A DNA stretch of 64,000 bases from Ignavibacteriota bacterium (GTDB taxonomy: Bacteria; Bacteroidota; Ignavibacteria; UBA10030; SZUA-254), in the NCBI GenBank assembly GCA_016212665.1, contig JACREZ010000038.1, positions 1-64,000 on the forward strand. Reading direction: 5' to 3'. How positions within the stretch are numbered: position 1 is the stretch's first letter; the number at the start of each line of letters is the position of its first letter. The notes under the pieces were generated by a model that had not been told where the DNA came from, searched no databases, and saw nothing but the letters and a program-made list of their open reading frames with translations. This document shows, piece after piece, positions 34,922-44,185 of this stretch. A program made the translations under genes and the position numbers.

Positions 34922-36073
34922 TTACAGATGTACGTTGAACCCTAATGTCTCGAGAATTTTTCTTGCTGATGCTTGCTCACGAGACAAATGAACTGTAAAC
35001 TGATTAAACTCTCTCCGGGTTCGGTATGAAGCCCTGAGTTTTCTGAAATAACTTCCTTGCTCATTTGTCGGAACAGTTACAATCCGCCGTAACGCCGTAT
35101 CATCAACTTCAATGTTGTATGCTTTGTTCACAGCGTAAGCAACGATTGCCTGTGTATCGGTGAGCGTACCTGGAATGATAATTTTTGTTGATTGTTCATC
35201 GCCATGAAAATTGGCGTCTGAAGTTTTACCGAGAAACAGACTAACATCTCGATAGATGTTTCTTAGCGCGTTCAGTTTTCCATCGAGCGAGTACCCTGCA
35301 ATGTGAGGAGTTCCGAGCATGACTTGTGTTAGTACATCAACAGGAATATTCGGTTCACCTTCCCAAACATCAAGCAGAGCAGTTGATACATGATTCGAAG
35401 TTAATGCACGAAGTAACGCGGCTGTTTCAACTACTGCGCCCCGTGATGTATTGATAAGAACCGAACCGCGTTTCATGTTCCTCAATCGTTCTTCATTAAA
35501 CAAGTGATACGTTCTGTCAACTCCTTCGTTTGTCAGCGGAACATGAATTGTGATAATATCAGCGTTCATTAGTTCATCGAGTGAAAGAAAAGAAGAAGTA
35601 TCACCAACTCTTGCAAGCGGCGGGTCGTTCAACAACACATTCATCCCAAGTGCTTGTGCAAAGCGTACAACCTTACTTCCAACATTTCCCACACCAACCA
35701 CACCAAGCGTTTTCCCTTTCAACGATTTCCCGATTCTCTCTGACCACACCAACATTGCCGCGACAACATACTCGGCAACAGAATTTGAATTACTTCCGGG
35801 CGCGCTTGTCCATATAATTCCTTTCGAGGCAAGATAGCCTGTATCGAGATGGTCGGTCCCGGCAGTTACAGTTCCGACAAACCGAACAGAACTTTCATCA
35901 AGCAAGTGCTTATCAATTTTTGTTTCTGAACGGATGATGAGTACATCCGCCTTTTTCACAGTTTCATTAGTAATCAAAGAAGTTTCAAGCGGCACAACGT
36001 TTCCAAGTCGGGAAAACAGTTCGACCGCTTGCGGGGTATGAGCGTTAACGATTATGGTAGGATTGTCAAGCAT
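34922..36073 (-). CDS. pdxB: 4-phosphoerythronate dehydrogenase (PdxB)
   Basis: The enzyme oxidises 4-phospho-D-erythronate in the DXP-dependent route to pyridoxal phosphate. It is a D-2-hydroxyacid dehydrogenase with VGTVTAGTDHLDT, the PdxB-specific APGSNSNSVAEYVV, the NAD loop GVVGVGNVGSKVV and TPHIAGYSLDGK, in which the His is catalytic. The C-terminal PdxB dimerisation region is present. The frame extends three codons further to a TTG, but I use ATG 36073. PdxJ, the last ring-forming enzyme of the same pathway, is encoded at 49548-50270, which supports the assignment. The tRNA-Asn terminator ends just upstream. Confidence 0.9.
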   Translation of the reverse strand: MLDNPTIIVNAHTPQAVELFSRLGNVVPLETSLITNETVKKADVLIIRSETKIDKHLLDESSVRFVGTVTAGTDHLDTGYLASKGIIWTSAPGSNSNSVAEYVVAAMLVWSERIGKSLKGKTLGVVGVGNVGSKVVRFAQALGMNVLLNDPPLARVGDTSSFLSLDELMNADIITIHVPLTNEGVDRTYHLFNEERLRNMKRGSVLINTSRGAVVETAALLRALTSNHVSTALLDVWEGEPNIPVDVLTQVMLGTPHIAGYSLDGKLNALRNIYRDVSLFLGKTSDANFHGDEQSTKIIIPGTLTDTQAIVAYAVNKAYNIEVDDTALRRIVTVPTNEQGSYFRKLRASYRTRREFNQFTVHLSREQASARKILETLGFNVHL

Positions 36074-36083
36074 TATGCACAAT

Positions 36084-36124
36084 GTAAAAAAAATCCCACT
36101 CTTTGTTTCTCAAAAAGTGGGATT
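36084..36124 (-). terminator. Rho-independent terminator of the tRNA-Asn gene
   Basis: On the minus strand AATCCCACTT pairs with AGTGGGATT around a short loop and is followed by a run of eight T residues. It lies five bases after the tRNA end and just before pdxB. Confidence 0.85.
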
Positions 36125-36128
36125 GTTG

Positions 36129-36200
36129 CTCCAAAGGTAGGACTCGAACCTACAACCCTCCGGTTAACAGCCGGATGCTCTACCATTGAGCTACTTTGGA
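36129..36200 (-). tRNA. tRNA-Asn (anticodon GUU)
   Basis: The minus strand folds as a complete cloverleaf. Acceptor TCCAAAG pairs with CTTTGGA, the D-arm is GCTC..GAGC, and the anticodon stem CCGGC/GCCGG-type pairs around CTGTTAA. The T-arm contains GGTTCGAGTCC. The discriminator base is G, and CCA is not encoded. Confidence 0.95.
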
Positions 36201-36330
36201 ATAGACTAAATATGGAATAAAATGCCCGATGTGTTACCATCAGGCGGAACAAATATAGGGAAAATTTCTGGATTTGTCAATTAGCCTACAAGCAAAGAGT
36301 GTTACAGAAATATTTCTATCGGCCGGAAAA

Positions 36331-37077
36331 TTATTTTGCTTTGCCCTGATTTGCCACCGATTGCATTGCTTGCTTGATGGCTTCTTCATCGCCAAGATAG
36401 TGGCTTCGAATCGGTTTTAACTTCGCATCTAATTCATACACTAACGGGATTCCCGTCGGTATATTCAAGCCAATAATTTCTTCTTCGGAAACATTGTCGA
36501 GATATTTCACCAACGCACGAAGACTATTCCCATGCGCCGCTATGACTACCCGCTTACCTGAAACGATAGTCGGCGCGATGGTCTCATACCAATACGGAAG
36601 AAATCGTTCGACTGTATCCTTCAAACATTCGGTTGTTGGTAATTCTTGTTCTGTAAGATGTTGATACCGGATATCGTGTCCGGGAAAACGCGGGTCATGT
36701 TTTTCTAACGGTGGTGGTTGAATATCATAACTCCGTCTCCAAATACGAACTTGTTCTTCGCCAAACTTCTGCGCTGTTTCTGATTTGTTCAATCCCTGCA
36801 ACGCCCCATAATGTCGCTCGTTCAATCGCCACGAGTGGTGAACCGGCAACCACAACAAATCCATTTCATTGAGCGCATACAAGAGTGTTTTAATAGCGCG
36901 CTTTAAGACGGAAGTATAAGCAATGTCAAACATGAAACCCTGTTCTTTGAGAACTTTTCCTGCTTGCTTCGCTTCCTGAACTCCTTTTTCCGAAAGGTCA
37001 ACGTCGGTCCATCCTGTGAACCTGTTTTCTTTATTCCAATCACTTTCTCCGTGACGGAGAAGCACCAGTTTGTACAT
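36331..37077 (-). CDS. gpmA: 2,3-bisphosphoglycerate-dependent phosphoglycerate mutase
   Basis: The 248-residue cofactor-dependent mutase interconverts 3- and 2-phosphoglycerate. The phospho-His lies in [18 protein letters not shown] (His9). [15 protein letters not shown] and the second His in [14 protein letters not shown] complete the site. The length is that of dPGM (about 250). It is the last gene of the leftward yicC-to-gpmA run, 30 bases after dnaB. Confidence 0.95.
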   Translation of the reverse strand: MYKLVLLRHGESDWNKENRFTGWTDVDLSEKGVQEAKQAGKVLKEQGFMFDIAYTSVLKRAIKTLLYALNEMDLLWLPVHHSWRLNERHYGALQGLNKSETAQKFGEEQVRIWRRSYDIQPPPLEKHDPRFPGHDIRYQHLTEQELPTTECLKDTVERFLPYWYETIAPTIVSGKRVVIAAHGNSLRALVKYLDNVSEEEIIGLNIPTGIPLVYELDAKLKPIRSHYLGDEEAIKQAMQSVANQGKAK

Positions 37078-37107
37078 AGTCTTTGTTAACGTTTGTTGAA
37101 TTGTAAA

Positions 37108-39822
37108 TTAGAACGGAACAACATTATCCGGCAAAATCGTCGGTGTGGGTGGAGGCGCAAGCGCTTCCAACGCACGATGCGCTAACCGCTCGAAACTCGC
37201 GTATTCTTTTCGGAACGAAAGACGAACGATTCCCGTGGGTCCGTTACGTTGCTTGCCGATAATAATTTCCGCAATGCCTTCGGTCGGGATCGGAGTTCCA
37301 TCTTCGTCTTTTATTTCTGTTATGCCGTACGTTTCCGGGCGATGGACAAACATGACAACGTCTGCGTCCTGCTCGATGGCGCCCGAATTATGAGTGAGAA
37401 TTCCATCCGCTAACCATGTTGAGGTTTTCGGAACTGTTAAATCATACACATCCTCTTTGCCTAAAGGAGTGATTTCTGAAATAGTATCCCAGAAGATATC
37501 GTTCGTTGCATAATTTTTCAGTGTTGCATCGCCAAGGAGAGTAGCGTATTCCATCGCCAGGTTTCGTGACGGTGCAAAATTGAAATGCGCACTTCCTCCG
37601 TAAACTGTTCCCCGCATTGAAGCCATCTCGCGATGTGTTATTCCTTGTGCTTTCATCGTCTTTTTCACAAGTCTGAAAAATTCAACCGGAAGAGTATCAA
37701 CATTCGTGTTTGGAATTACCCCGTTAAGGTTTTTCAACAGTAATTTTGCCTGCGGGAGACGGGGACCGAAGGCGCCTATTTCGTTTAAAAAAATATGTAA
37801 TTGTTCGGTACCGGTAATTACTACGGAATAATTAGGACGATAGTTAGCCTTTTTTGTTGTTTTGATTCGGGCGACTATCGAAAAACGAAGGAGAAGAGCG
37901 GCAACATCATGTGCGAGTTGCGCGCTCGTTGTTGAATAATATATTGTACTTGCACCACGTTTCCTGAAATGAATACATCCATCAGTTGCCCAGAGATGAC
38001 GCAGGAAAAGAGCAAGTTGAACGTTCGCAAGATTGAAGAGTTCATCCGGGATATGTTTCTCGTACGAACGTTGATTAAAAATTCCAAGTTTTCTCAGCCA
38101 CAAATTTACACCGGTTGGATGCCAGCGGTTTCCGTTGCCACTCAGCAATAATTGGTGCCACGAATATTTTCCCTTGTATCGTTTCACGGTTGTTCCGAAT
38201 TCTTTCTCAGCGGCTTTAGTTACCATCAAACTATTTTCGGAAGAACTTGTCGTGTATCGAAGCGGTTGACCTTGCAAGTAACTTCCATCACCGATTAAGT
38301 GGGCAAGTAATGCAAGCCTGTAATCTGTCCACTGGTTTTTGTGTGAATCTGATGACGTAATTTTCCGTGCGATTGCAAGACGGTCTCCCTCTTTGAGCGT
38401 TCGCACTTCACGCCAGCCATCAAATGTATAGAGCCTATGTTGTTTTGTAGCTTTAATTGTTCTTCCGCTCGCCAACCGAACTTCAAATACTTCCTTCTTG
38501 CCAACCTGCCAGACTTTATCGCTTATTGTGCTCGTGAGTTTTCCTTCCGATGTCATCGAAAGAACTTTAGGTTGTTGACCGACAAGGTCGCGAATCGGAA
38601 TTCGTCTTCCATCGGCAAGCATGACAAGTGTATCGCCGGTAACACATTCTCGTAAATCCGAAAGCATCGGTCGCTTGTCGCTTCGTCCTTCAACAGCGCG
38701 GTTCAACTGCGAAAGCGCAATAACGGGGATTCCGATTTCTTTCGCGAGCGCTTTCAACGAACGGGAAATCATCGAAATTTCCCGTTCACGCGACTCTGAG
38801 GATTTCGGTCCCTGAATCAATTGGAGATAATCCACAATTACTAAACCGATATTGTGTTCCGCTTTGAGTCGGCGTGCCTTTGCTCGTAATTCCAAAATCC
38901 CGAGTGCGGGTGTGTCATCAATAAATATTTTTGTTTGCGTAAGTTTGCCTGCTGCCCGGCTAAGTTTCGTCCAATCCTCATCTTGCAATCTGCCCGTGCG
39001 AAGTTTATGCGCGTCCACTCTTGCTTCAGAGGCAAGCATACGAACGGCAAGTTGTTGCTCTGCCATTTCGATGCTGAAGATAAGAACCGGTGTCGGTTTC
39101 TGTTTATCCGTCGCGGAGTTCCGGGCAATAGATAATGCAAATGCTGTTTTTCCCTGACTCGGTCTTCCCGCGATAATAATCAAATCGGAATTTTGAAATC
39201 CTCCGCTTAACTCGTCAAGACCGGAAAAACCTGTCGGAACACCGGTAACTCCTCCGTGCTGTCCGTGAATTTCATGCAACATTTCAAACGTATCGGTAAT
39301 TGCTCGCTTGATTGGCGTTGCGGCTTTCTTCAGTCGTCGTTCGGAAATCTGGAAGATTTTTGTTTCGGCATCATCAAGCAAATCGAGAGCATCTTCCGTT
39401 TCGTTGTATGCGCGTGAGGCAACATCGGTCGAGGCGGCAATCAATCCGCGCTTCAATGCTTTCTCCAATACGATGCGGGCATGATACTCCACATTTGCAG
39501 AAGAGGAAACATTCATCGTCAGTTGTGCGATGTACACTGGGTCTTCGGTCGGATTGAGTTGCCCGCGCCGCCGTAATTCTTCAACAAGAGTTACAGCATC
39601 AACCGGCTCTGCTTTTTCAAACAACGCCGTCATTGCTTTGAAATATTTTTGATGCGTCGGGTTATAGAAACTCGAATCATCCAACACTTCGAGCGCCTTC
39701 GGGAGCGCTTCACGGTCAATCAGCATCGCCCCGATAACAGAACGCTCGACATCAACCGCCTGCGGGGGAATCCGCCCGCCGGAAACATCATCGCCGTATT
39801 TTTGTTCGATGTATTCAGCCAT
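37108..39822 (-). CDS. dnaB: Replicative DNA helicase DnaB, intein-containing precursor
   Basis: The 904-residue precursor is DnaB interrupted by an in-frame intein at residues 393-812. After splicing the helicase would be 484 residues, the normal size. The extein shows the DnaB N-terminal domain (SVIGAMLIDREAL), Walker A GRPSQGKTAFAL near residue 219, and the DnaB DYLQLIQGP and SQLNRAVE segments. The insertion falls between SDLRE and SGAIEQDADV, in the conserved ATPase core. The start overlaps the stop of the upstream glycosylase gene by one base, implying translational coupling. DnaB unwinds DNA at the replication fork. A DnaA-box cluster lies 3.8 kb upstream of this start. Confidence 0.96.
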   Translation of the reverse strand: MAEYIEQKYGDDVSGGRIPPQAVDVERSVIGAMLIDREALPKALEVLDDSSFYNPTHQKYFKAMTALFEKAEPVDAVTLVEELRRRGQLNPTEDPVYIAQLTMNVSSSANVEYHARIVLEKALKRGLIAASTDVASRAYNETEDALDLLDDAETKIFQISERRLKKAATPIKRAITDTFEMLHEIHGQHGGVTGVPTGFSGLDELSGGFQNSDLIIIAGRPSQGKTAFALSIARNSATDKQKPTPVLIFSIEMAEQQLAVRMLASEARVDAHKLRTGRLQDEDWTKLSRAAGKLTQTKIFIDDTPALGILELRAKARRLKAEHNIGLVIVDYLQLIQGPKSSESREREISMISRSLKALAKEIGIPVIALSQLNRAVEGRSDKRPMLSDLRECVTGDTLVMLADGRRIPIRDLVGQQPKVLSMTSEGKLTSTISDKVWQVGKKEVFEVRLASGRTIKATKQHRLYTFDGWREVRTLKEGDRLAIARKITSSDSHKNQWTDYRLALLAHLIGDGSYLQGQPLRYTTSSSENSLMVTKAAEKEFGTTVKRYKGKYSWHQLLLSGNGNRWHPTGVNLWLRKLGIFNQRSYEKHIPDELFNLANVQLALFLRHLWATDGCIHFRKRGASTIYYSTTSAQLAHDVAALLLRFSIVARIKTTKKANYRPNYSVVITGTEQLHIFLNEIGAFGPRLPQAKLLLKNLNGVIPNTNVDTLPVEFFRLVKKTMKAQGITHREMASMRGTVYGGSAHFNFAPSRNLAMEYATLLGDATLKNYATNDIFWDTISEITPLGKEDVYDLTVPKTSTWLADGILTHNSGAIEQDADVVMFVHRPETYGITEIKDEDGTPIPTEGIAEIIIGKQRNGPTGIVRLSFRKEYASFERLAHRALEALAPPPTPTILPDNVVPF
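37387..38646 (-). mobile_element. Intein with LAGLIDADG-type homing endonuclease in DnaB
   Basis: This is a 420-codon protein intron. It begins with nucleophile Cys (CVTGDTLVMLADG, block A) and has the block B TIKATKQHRLYTFDGW. It ends with block F/G (EDVYDLTVPKTSTWLADG, then LTHN), followed by extein Ser. The middle holds two dodecapeptide-like LAGLIDADG motifs (LLAHLIGDGSY and LRHLWATDGCI), so the homing endonuclease looks complete. All splicing residues (Cys1, block B His, terminal His-Asn, Ser+1) are present. Confidence 0.95.
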
Positions 39823-40532
39823 CAGGTGGTTGCTTTCATTTCATCGTACAATTTTTTAAACATCTTCATATCTTCCCACGCGGGATATTTCCAGTTCGGG
39901 TTGCGGAGAAGCGCGGCCGGATGATACGTGACGATAAGTTTTGTTCCATGATAATTATGCACTTTCTCCCGCAACGAGCCGAGCGTCGCATTGGTTTGCA
40001 ACAGCCACTGAGCGGAAATTCTACCGAGACAAATGATAAATTTCGGTTTTACTAATTCAATTTGTTTGGTTAAATACGGAGTACAGGTTTCCATTTCCGT
40101 CGGTTGCGGGTCCCGGTTGCCCGGCGGTCTGCATTTCAGAATATTGCAGATATACACATCTTCCCGCTTCATCTGCACTGCTTCGATGATTTTGTTGAGC
40201 AGTTGTCCTGCACGACCAACGAACGGCTGACCTTGCGCGTCTTCATCCGCGCCGGGGGCTTCACCGATAAACATCACATCCGCGTTCGGGTTGCCGACGC
40301 CGAACACAAAGTTTGTTCGCGTTTCTCCGAGCGGACATTTCAAACAGGTACAAATTTGTTTGTTCAGTTCGCCAAGTGTTCCCGCTTTTGTCCACTGCTC
40401 ATCCGAAACGATAGCCACTTCTTCTTTCTTCTCTTCTTTATACATGATGTTGCCGAATAAATCAGTTTGTTGCACGAGATACTGCTTTGTGTTTTCGATG
40501 ACGGAGTGAAATTCTTCTTCGAGTGATGGCAT
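39822..40532 (-). CDS. Uracil-DNA glycosylase, family 4 (FeS type)
   Basis: The 236-residue protein removes uracil from deaminated DNA and carries a [4Fe-4S] cluster. The motif [18 protein letters not shown] near residues 60-78 gives the first cluster cysteines. [17 protein letters not shown] is the catalytic loop. [13 protein letters not shown] and the later [10 protein letters not shown] motif complete the family signature. About 40 extra residues precede the core. It sits two bases after coaBC and shares one base with dnaB. Confidence 0.92.
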   Translation of the reverse strand: MPSLEEEFHSVIENTKQYLVQQTDLFGNIMYKEEKKEEVAIVSDEQWTKAGTLGELNKQICTCLKCPLGETRTNFVFGVGNPNADVMFIGEAPGADEDAQGQPFVGRAGQLLNKIIEAVQMKREDVYICNILKCRPPGNRDPQPTEMETCTPYLTKQIELVKPKFIICLGRISAQWLLQTNATLGSLREKVHNYHGTKLIVTYHPAALLRNPNWKYPAWEDMKMFKKLYDEMKATT

Positions 40533-40534
40533 CG

Positions 40535-41749
40535 TTACGCTTTCATGTTCTTTGCGACGCGGTCAAGGATGGCGTTGGCAACATCAAGTTTTGACATTTT
40601 CGGGAGTCGCTCGGTTTTACCTGCGCGTGAAATAATGCTGACGATGTTCGTATCAACACCGAACGCAGCGCCTTCTTCAAGCGCATTGTTCAACACAATG
40701 AAATCAAGATTCTTCGATTTCAGTTTCTCTTTCGCGTTCTTCATTCCATCATGCGTTTCAAGAGCGAAGCCGACGAGTATTTCGTTTTTCTTTTTCGCTC
40801 CCAACGTTCCGAGAATATCTTTCGTCTTTTTCAAGACAGTTACCCACCCCTGCTGCATTTCTTCTTTTTTGATTTTCACCGAATGAACATTCTGTGGAGA
40901 GTAATCGGCAACAGCAGCAGACATGATGATCACATTCTTTTTCGTCCGATGCTTCATGACGGCATTGAACATTTGCTCGGCAGATTCAACATCAATGCGA
41001 TGAACATTGTTCGGCGTTTCAAGATGAGTGGGACCGGAAACGAGTGTGACCTTCGCGCCGCGTAATGCCGCGGCATGTGCAAGCGCAAATCCCATTTTCC
41101 CTGATGAACGATTCCCGATAAACCGAACCGGGTCGAGCGCTTCATATGTCGGTCCGGCGGTCACTAAAATATTTTTGCCGCGGAAATCTTCATACGTGCG
41201 GGAAAGAATTCTCTCAAGTGATTTGACAAGCGATTCTACTTCCGGCATTCTTCCTTCTCCGACCAAGCCGCTTGCAAGTTCCCCTGTTTCCGGGGGAAGG
41301 ACAAAATATCCAAGTTGTCTGAGCGTGGAAAGATTTTTCTGTGTTGCAGGGTGATTCCACATGTCAACATCCATCGCCGGAGAAAGAATCAACGGACAAC
41401 GAAGCGCAAGCGTCAACATTGTCACCGCATTGTCGGCATAACCATGTGTAAGTTTGGCGAGTGTGTTTGCTGTCGCTGGCGCAATCAGCATCGCATCTGC
41501 CCACTGACCGAGATTCACATGCCACGTCTCCGCCTTAACGACGGAATCTTCGGGTGGAAAAATATCAACAATAACTTCATTGCCGGAAAGCGTAGCCAGT
41601 GTTTCCGCCGTGATGAATTGTGACGCCGACTTCGTTATCACGACTTTCACTTCCGCGTTCGCTTTTTTCAGAAGTCGAACGAGAAGCGGGATTTTATACG
41701 CGGCAATTCCTCCCGTTACTCCTAGGATGATATGTTTACCGTTGAGCAT
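40535..41749 (-). CDS. coaBC: Phosphopantothenoylcysteine decarboxylase / phosphopantothenate-cysteine ligase
   Basis: The 404-residue bifunctional enzyme makes 4'-phosphopantetheine for coenzyme A. The FMN-binding CoaC half has LGVTGGIAAYKIP, the catalytic His in ETWHVNLGQWAD, APATANTLAK and SPAMDVDMW. The CoaB half starts near residue 185 with ILVTAGPTYEALDPVRFI and contains RSSGKMGFALAHAA. Length and order match E. coli Dfp. It lies 26 bases after rpoZ in the same operon, a common gene neighbourhood (gmk-rpoZ-coaBC). Confidence 0.95.
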   Translation of the reverse strand: MLNGKHIILGVTGGIAAYKIPLLVRLLKKANAEVKVVITKSASQFITAETLATLSGNEVIVDIFPPEDSVVKAETWHVNLGQWADAMLIAPATANTLAKLTHGYADNAVTMLTLALRCPLILSPAMDVDMWNHPATQKNLSTLRQLGYFVLPPETGELASGLVGEGRMPEVESLVKSLERILSRTYEDFRGKNILVTAGPTYEALDPVRFIGNRSSGKMGFALAHAAALRGAKVTLVSGPTHLETPNNVHRIDVESAEQMFNAVMKHRTKKNVIIMSAAVADYSPQNVHSVKIKKEEMQQGWVTVLKKTKDILGTLGAKKKNEILVGFALETHDGMKNAKEKLKSKNLDFIVLNNALEEGAAFGVDTNIVSIISRAGKTERLPKMSKLDVANAILDRVAKNMKA

Positions 41750-41775
41750 CGTCGGGGTGTCACGTACAGATGAAG

Positions 41776-42090
41776 TTAGAATTCCGATTCTTTGTAGCGG
41801 AAGGAGAGTTTATCTCCCATCACTTCTTCGAGAGCAGTTTCTGTTGGTTTCGGTCGGATTTCAAAATCACGAGCGATGAGAATTTGGTCGGGATTGGTCA
41901 CCGGCTGGTCCGGTTCCGTTTCTTCCTCAACCATTTTCGGCGGAAGCATTTCAACGCGTTGGTTGAATTCAATTTTCATCTCTTCGTTGATTTGCCGTGC
42001 CCGCTTCGACATCACCACGATTGCTTCATAAATGTTGTCTGCTTTTGATTCAAGTTTATTTATATCTAATGGACGTACTGCCATGTTCAT
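41776..42090 (-). CDS. rpoZ: RNA polymerase omega subunit
   Basis: The 104-residue protein matches the Bacteroidota/Chlorobiota form of omega. ADNIYEAIVVMSKRARQINEEM near residues 17-38 is the conserved helix that clamps the beta-prime subunit. Position between gmk and coaBC is the standard context. Two ATGs, at 42090 and 42084, are both plausible starts. Confidence 0.9.
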   Translation of the reverse strand: MNMAVRPLDINKLESKADNIYEAIVVMSKRARQINEEMKIEFNQRVEMLPPKMVEEETEPDQPVTNPDQILIARDFEIRPKPTETALEEVMGDKLSFRYKESEF

Positions 42091-42117
42091 TCTTTCTTGA
42101 TTGTGATTATATGATGT

Positions 42118-42705
42118 TCAAACACTCTGAGTTAACTGTTCTTCGTCAATGTAACGTTTGATGATTGCATCAACATCGGTAATTGCTTTTTCCAAATTAT
42201 CGTTCACAACATGTTCGTCGAAGTGAACACGTTGTTCCAGTTCCATCGGCACACGTTCAATGCGCCGCTTCAGCGACTCACCATCTTCCGTCTTGCGGTT
42301 TTTAAGCCGTTGAATCAATTCATCCAAACTTGGCGGCTCAATAAAAATCAACACCGCTTGTTCAGGATAATGTCGTTTGATGGAAAGCGCGCCCTTCACA
42401 TCAATATCAAACACCATCGAACATCCCCCAAGCAATGCCCGGTCAACTTCACGACAGAGTGTGCCGTAATAATTTCCGTAAATCTCTTCCCATTCAACCA
42501 GCGCGCCATCACGGATGTTGCTCATAAATTCTTCGAGCGGAATGAAGAAATAATCTTTTCCGTCAACTTCGTTCGGGCGTTTCGGTCGTGACGTTGCCGA
42601 AACGGAAAACAGCATTTCAGGATGCCGTTGCAAAATTGCGTGTGCAATAGTCGTCTTGCCGCAACCGCTCGGAGCGGAGAACACAAACAGTTTCGGTCCG
42701 CTCAT
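42118..42705 (-). CDS. gmk: Guanylate kinase
   Basis: The 195-residue kinase converts GMP to GDP. The P-loop is FSAPSGCGKTTIAHAIL at residues 7-23. The GMP-binding region follows as SATSRPKRPNEVDGKDYFF and EWEEIYGNYYG, with the lid region RLKNRKTEDGESLKRR. It overlaps the yicC stop by four bases (ATGA) and is followed by rpoZ. Confidence 0.96.
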   Translation of the reverse strand: MSGPKLFVFSAPSGCGKTTIAHAILQRHPEMLFSVSATSRPKRPNEVDGKDYFFIPLEEFMSNIRDGALVEWEEIYGNYYGTLCREVDRALLGGCSMVFDIDVKGALSIKRHYPEQAVLIFIEPPSLDELIQRLKNRKTEDGESLKRRIERVPMELEQRVHFDEHVVNDNLEKAITDVDAIIKRYIDEEQLTQSV

Positions 42706-43583
42706 TCGATGTTCTGAAGTTGTTCCCGGATTTTTTCCAATTCTTCTTTGATGAGGACGACCTTCTGCGCGATTTCCGCGTCCATCGTTTTCGAGCCGAT
42801 GGTGTTTGCTTCCCGGTTCATCTCTTGCAAAAGGAACGTAAGTTTTCTTCCGGCTGATTCATCTTTCTTCAATGCTTCAAGAAAAAATTTTGTATGACTC
42901 CGAAAACGAACACACTCTTCTGTTACGTCGAGTTTATCCGAGAGTAAAATAATTTCCAGTTCCAGCCGCTTGTCATCAATAATTGATACATCGCTTGCAA
43001 GTTGCGCGACTCGTTCCCGCAACTTCACCCGTTCGTTCGGAATCCGTTCCTTACTCATCGCATCAATTTCTTCAACAGTATCGGCGATGAGGTTGATGCG
43101 GCTACGGACATCCTTCTCAAGTTCTTTCCCTTCGTTCGAGCGCATCGTCATGAGCGAATCAATCGCTTTCGTCAATGCTTCGAGTGCAACTTCCCATTCC
43201 TCCGTGTCGGTTTCGTCTCCTTCGGGCGCTTCAAATATTTCGGAAAACGTCAGCAAATGTTGCAACGAAACTTCTTCTTGTATCCCCGATATTTTCCGAA
43301 TGTCCTGTAACAAGTTCATGTACGCCTTCACCGCCGCTTCGTTGACGGTAATCGGCAGTTCCTCCGCGTTGTCCCGCTCAACCGTTACGGAAACATTAAT
43401 TTTTCCCCGCGTCAACTGCTTGCGGACAAATTCTTTTGCATCGTTCTCCCGCAACTGAAGCGAGCGAGGAAGACGCACGGTCAGTTCCATAAAGCGGTTG
43501 TTGACGCTCCTGACTTCGGCACGTGCGGAGATACCATTGCGTTCGGCTTCACCGCTTCCGTAGCCGGTCATACTAAAAATCAT
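42702..43583 (-). CDS. yicC: YicC-family endoribonuclease
   Basis: The 293-residue protein begins MIFSMTGYGSGEA, the family hallmark, and ends with the DUF1732 region (TIGSKTMDAEIAQKVVLIKEELEKIREQLQN-type helix). YicC-like proteins are RNA endonucleases implicated in small-RNA decay. It heads the leftward operon and overlaps gmk by four bases, as in many bacteria. Confidence 0.93.
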   Translation of the reverse strand: MIFSMTGYGSGEAERNGISARAEVRSVNNRFMELTVRLPRSLQLRENDAKEFVRKQLTRGKINVSVTVERDNAEELPITVNEAAVKAYMNLLQDIRKISGIQEEVSLQHLLTFSEIFEAPEGDETDTEEWEVALEALTKAIDSLMTMRSNEGKELEKDVRSRINLIADTVEEIDAMSKERIPNERVKLRERVAQLASDVSIIDDKRLELEIILLSDKLDVTEECVRFRSHTKFFLEALKKDESAGRKLTFLLQEMNREANTIGSKTMDAEIAQKVVLIKEELEKIREQLQNIE

Positions 43584-44080
43584 AGATTTTTCTTTGTTTT
43601 GAAGGAATTGTCTAAAAAGGCAACTCTAAGGTACAAAAAAATCCGGTAGGCTTCAAACGGTTGTTTTGCACAGGTTTTCCACCGACTTATCCACAGGCTT
43701 TCCACAGGGAACATCTGCTTTTTGTATTTTTTTGCTTGATTTGATTACTCTGTGGAAAACTTTTTCGAGTTATGCACACTGGGCGGATACCAATTAGCTA
43801 AATATTTTTTGACGGTTGTTTATCTCACCTTTATTGTCGTTAAGTTTACCCGGGTGGTCACGTTCCACACAGTGACAGATTTACCATTGGTCATGGAATG
43901 GTCATTACTGCCCAGAGAAATAAATAGCCGGTTTTGCTCTTGACTGCAAGAGGAGACACATGTATTATACTCCCGTGATTTTTCCGAGAATAATACGCCG
44001 CACAAACACCGTTATGGAATTGAATATTTCCGATATGCTTTGTATGTTGGAAAAGAATTCTATAACAAGAAAGGTGTACA
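43584..44080. other. About 500-base intergenic region at a strand switch
   Basis: The first ~200 bases hold the DnaA-box-like cluster (43664-43778) and an AT-rich tract at about 43718-43748. The rest contains an inverted repeat GTCAC..GTGAC near 43858-43877 and no convincing gene. A 63-codon rightward frame at 43752-43943 has no recognisable content. Confidence 0.6.
43664..43778. other. Cluster of DnaA-box-like 9-mers (candidate oriC or DnaA-control site)
   Basis: Within 115 bases I count TTTTGCACA (43664), TTTTCCACC (43675), the perfect box TTATCCACA (43687), CTTTCCACA (43698), TGTGGAAAA on the other strand (43751) and TTATGCACA (43770). An AT-rich tract lies between the fourth and fifth, resembling a duplex-unwinding element. 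Genes diverge from this point. No dnaA gene is in the window. The boxes are seen. Origin function is inference. Confidence 0.55.
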
Positions 44081-44185
44081 ATGAGTAAGCGATTGCTCGG
44101 ACACTCAAAACGAATTGACCAATGGTTAAATAACAGGAGACTGATACCATCGAACAGAATATTCAATGGAAGTTTGCTTGAATGA
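44081..44185 (+). CDS. 34-residue possible leader peptide
   Basis: ATG 44081 opens a 34-codon frame (starting MSKRLLGHSKRIDQW, strongly basic). It ends in a TGA overlapping the next gene's ATG as ATGA. AAAGG lies eight bases before the start. The overlap suggests translational coupling, but the downstream protein may really begin at a later ATG, so the call is tentative. Confidence 0.35.
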   Translation: MSKRLLGHSKRIDQWLNNRRLIPSNRIFNGSLLE

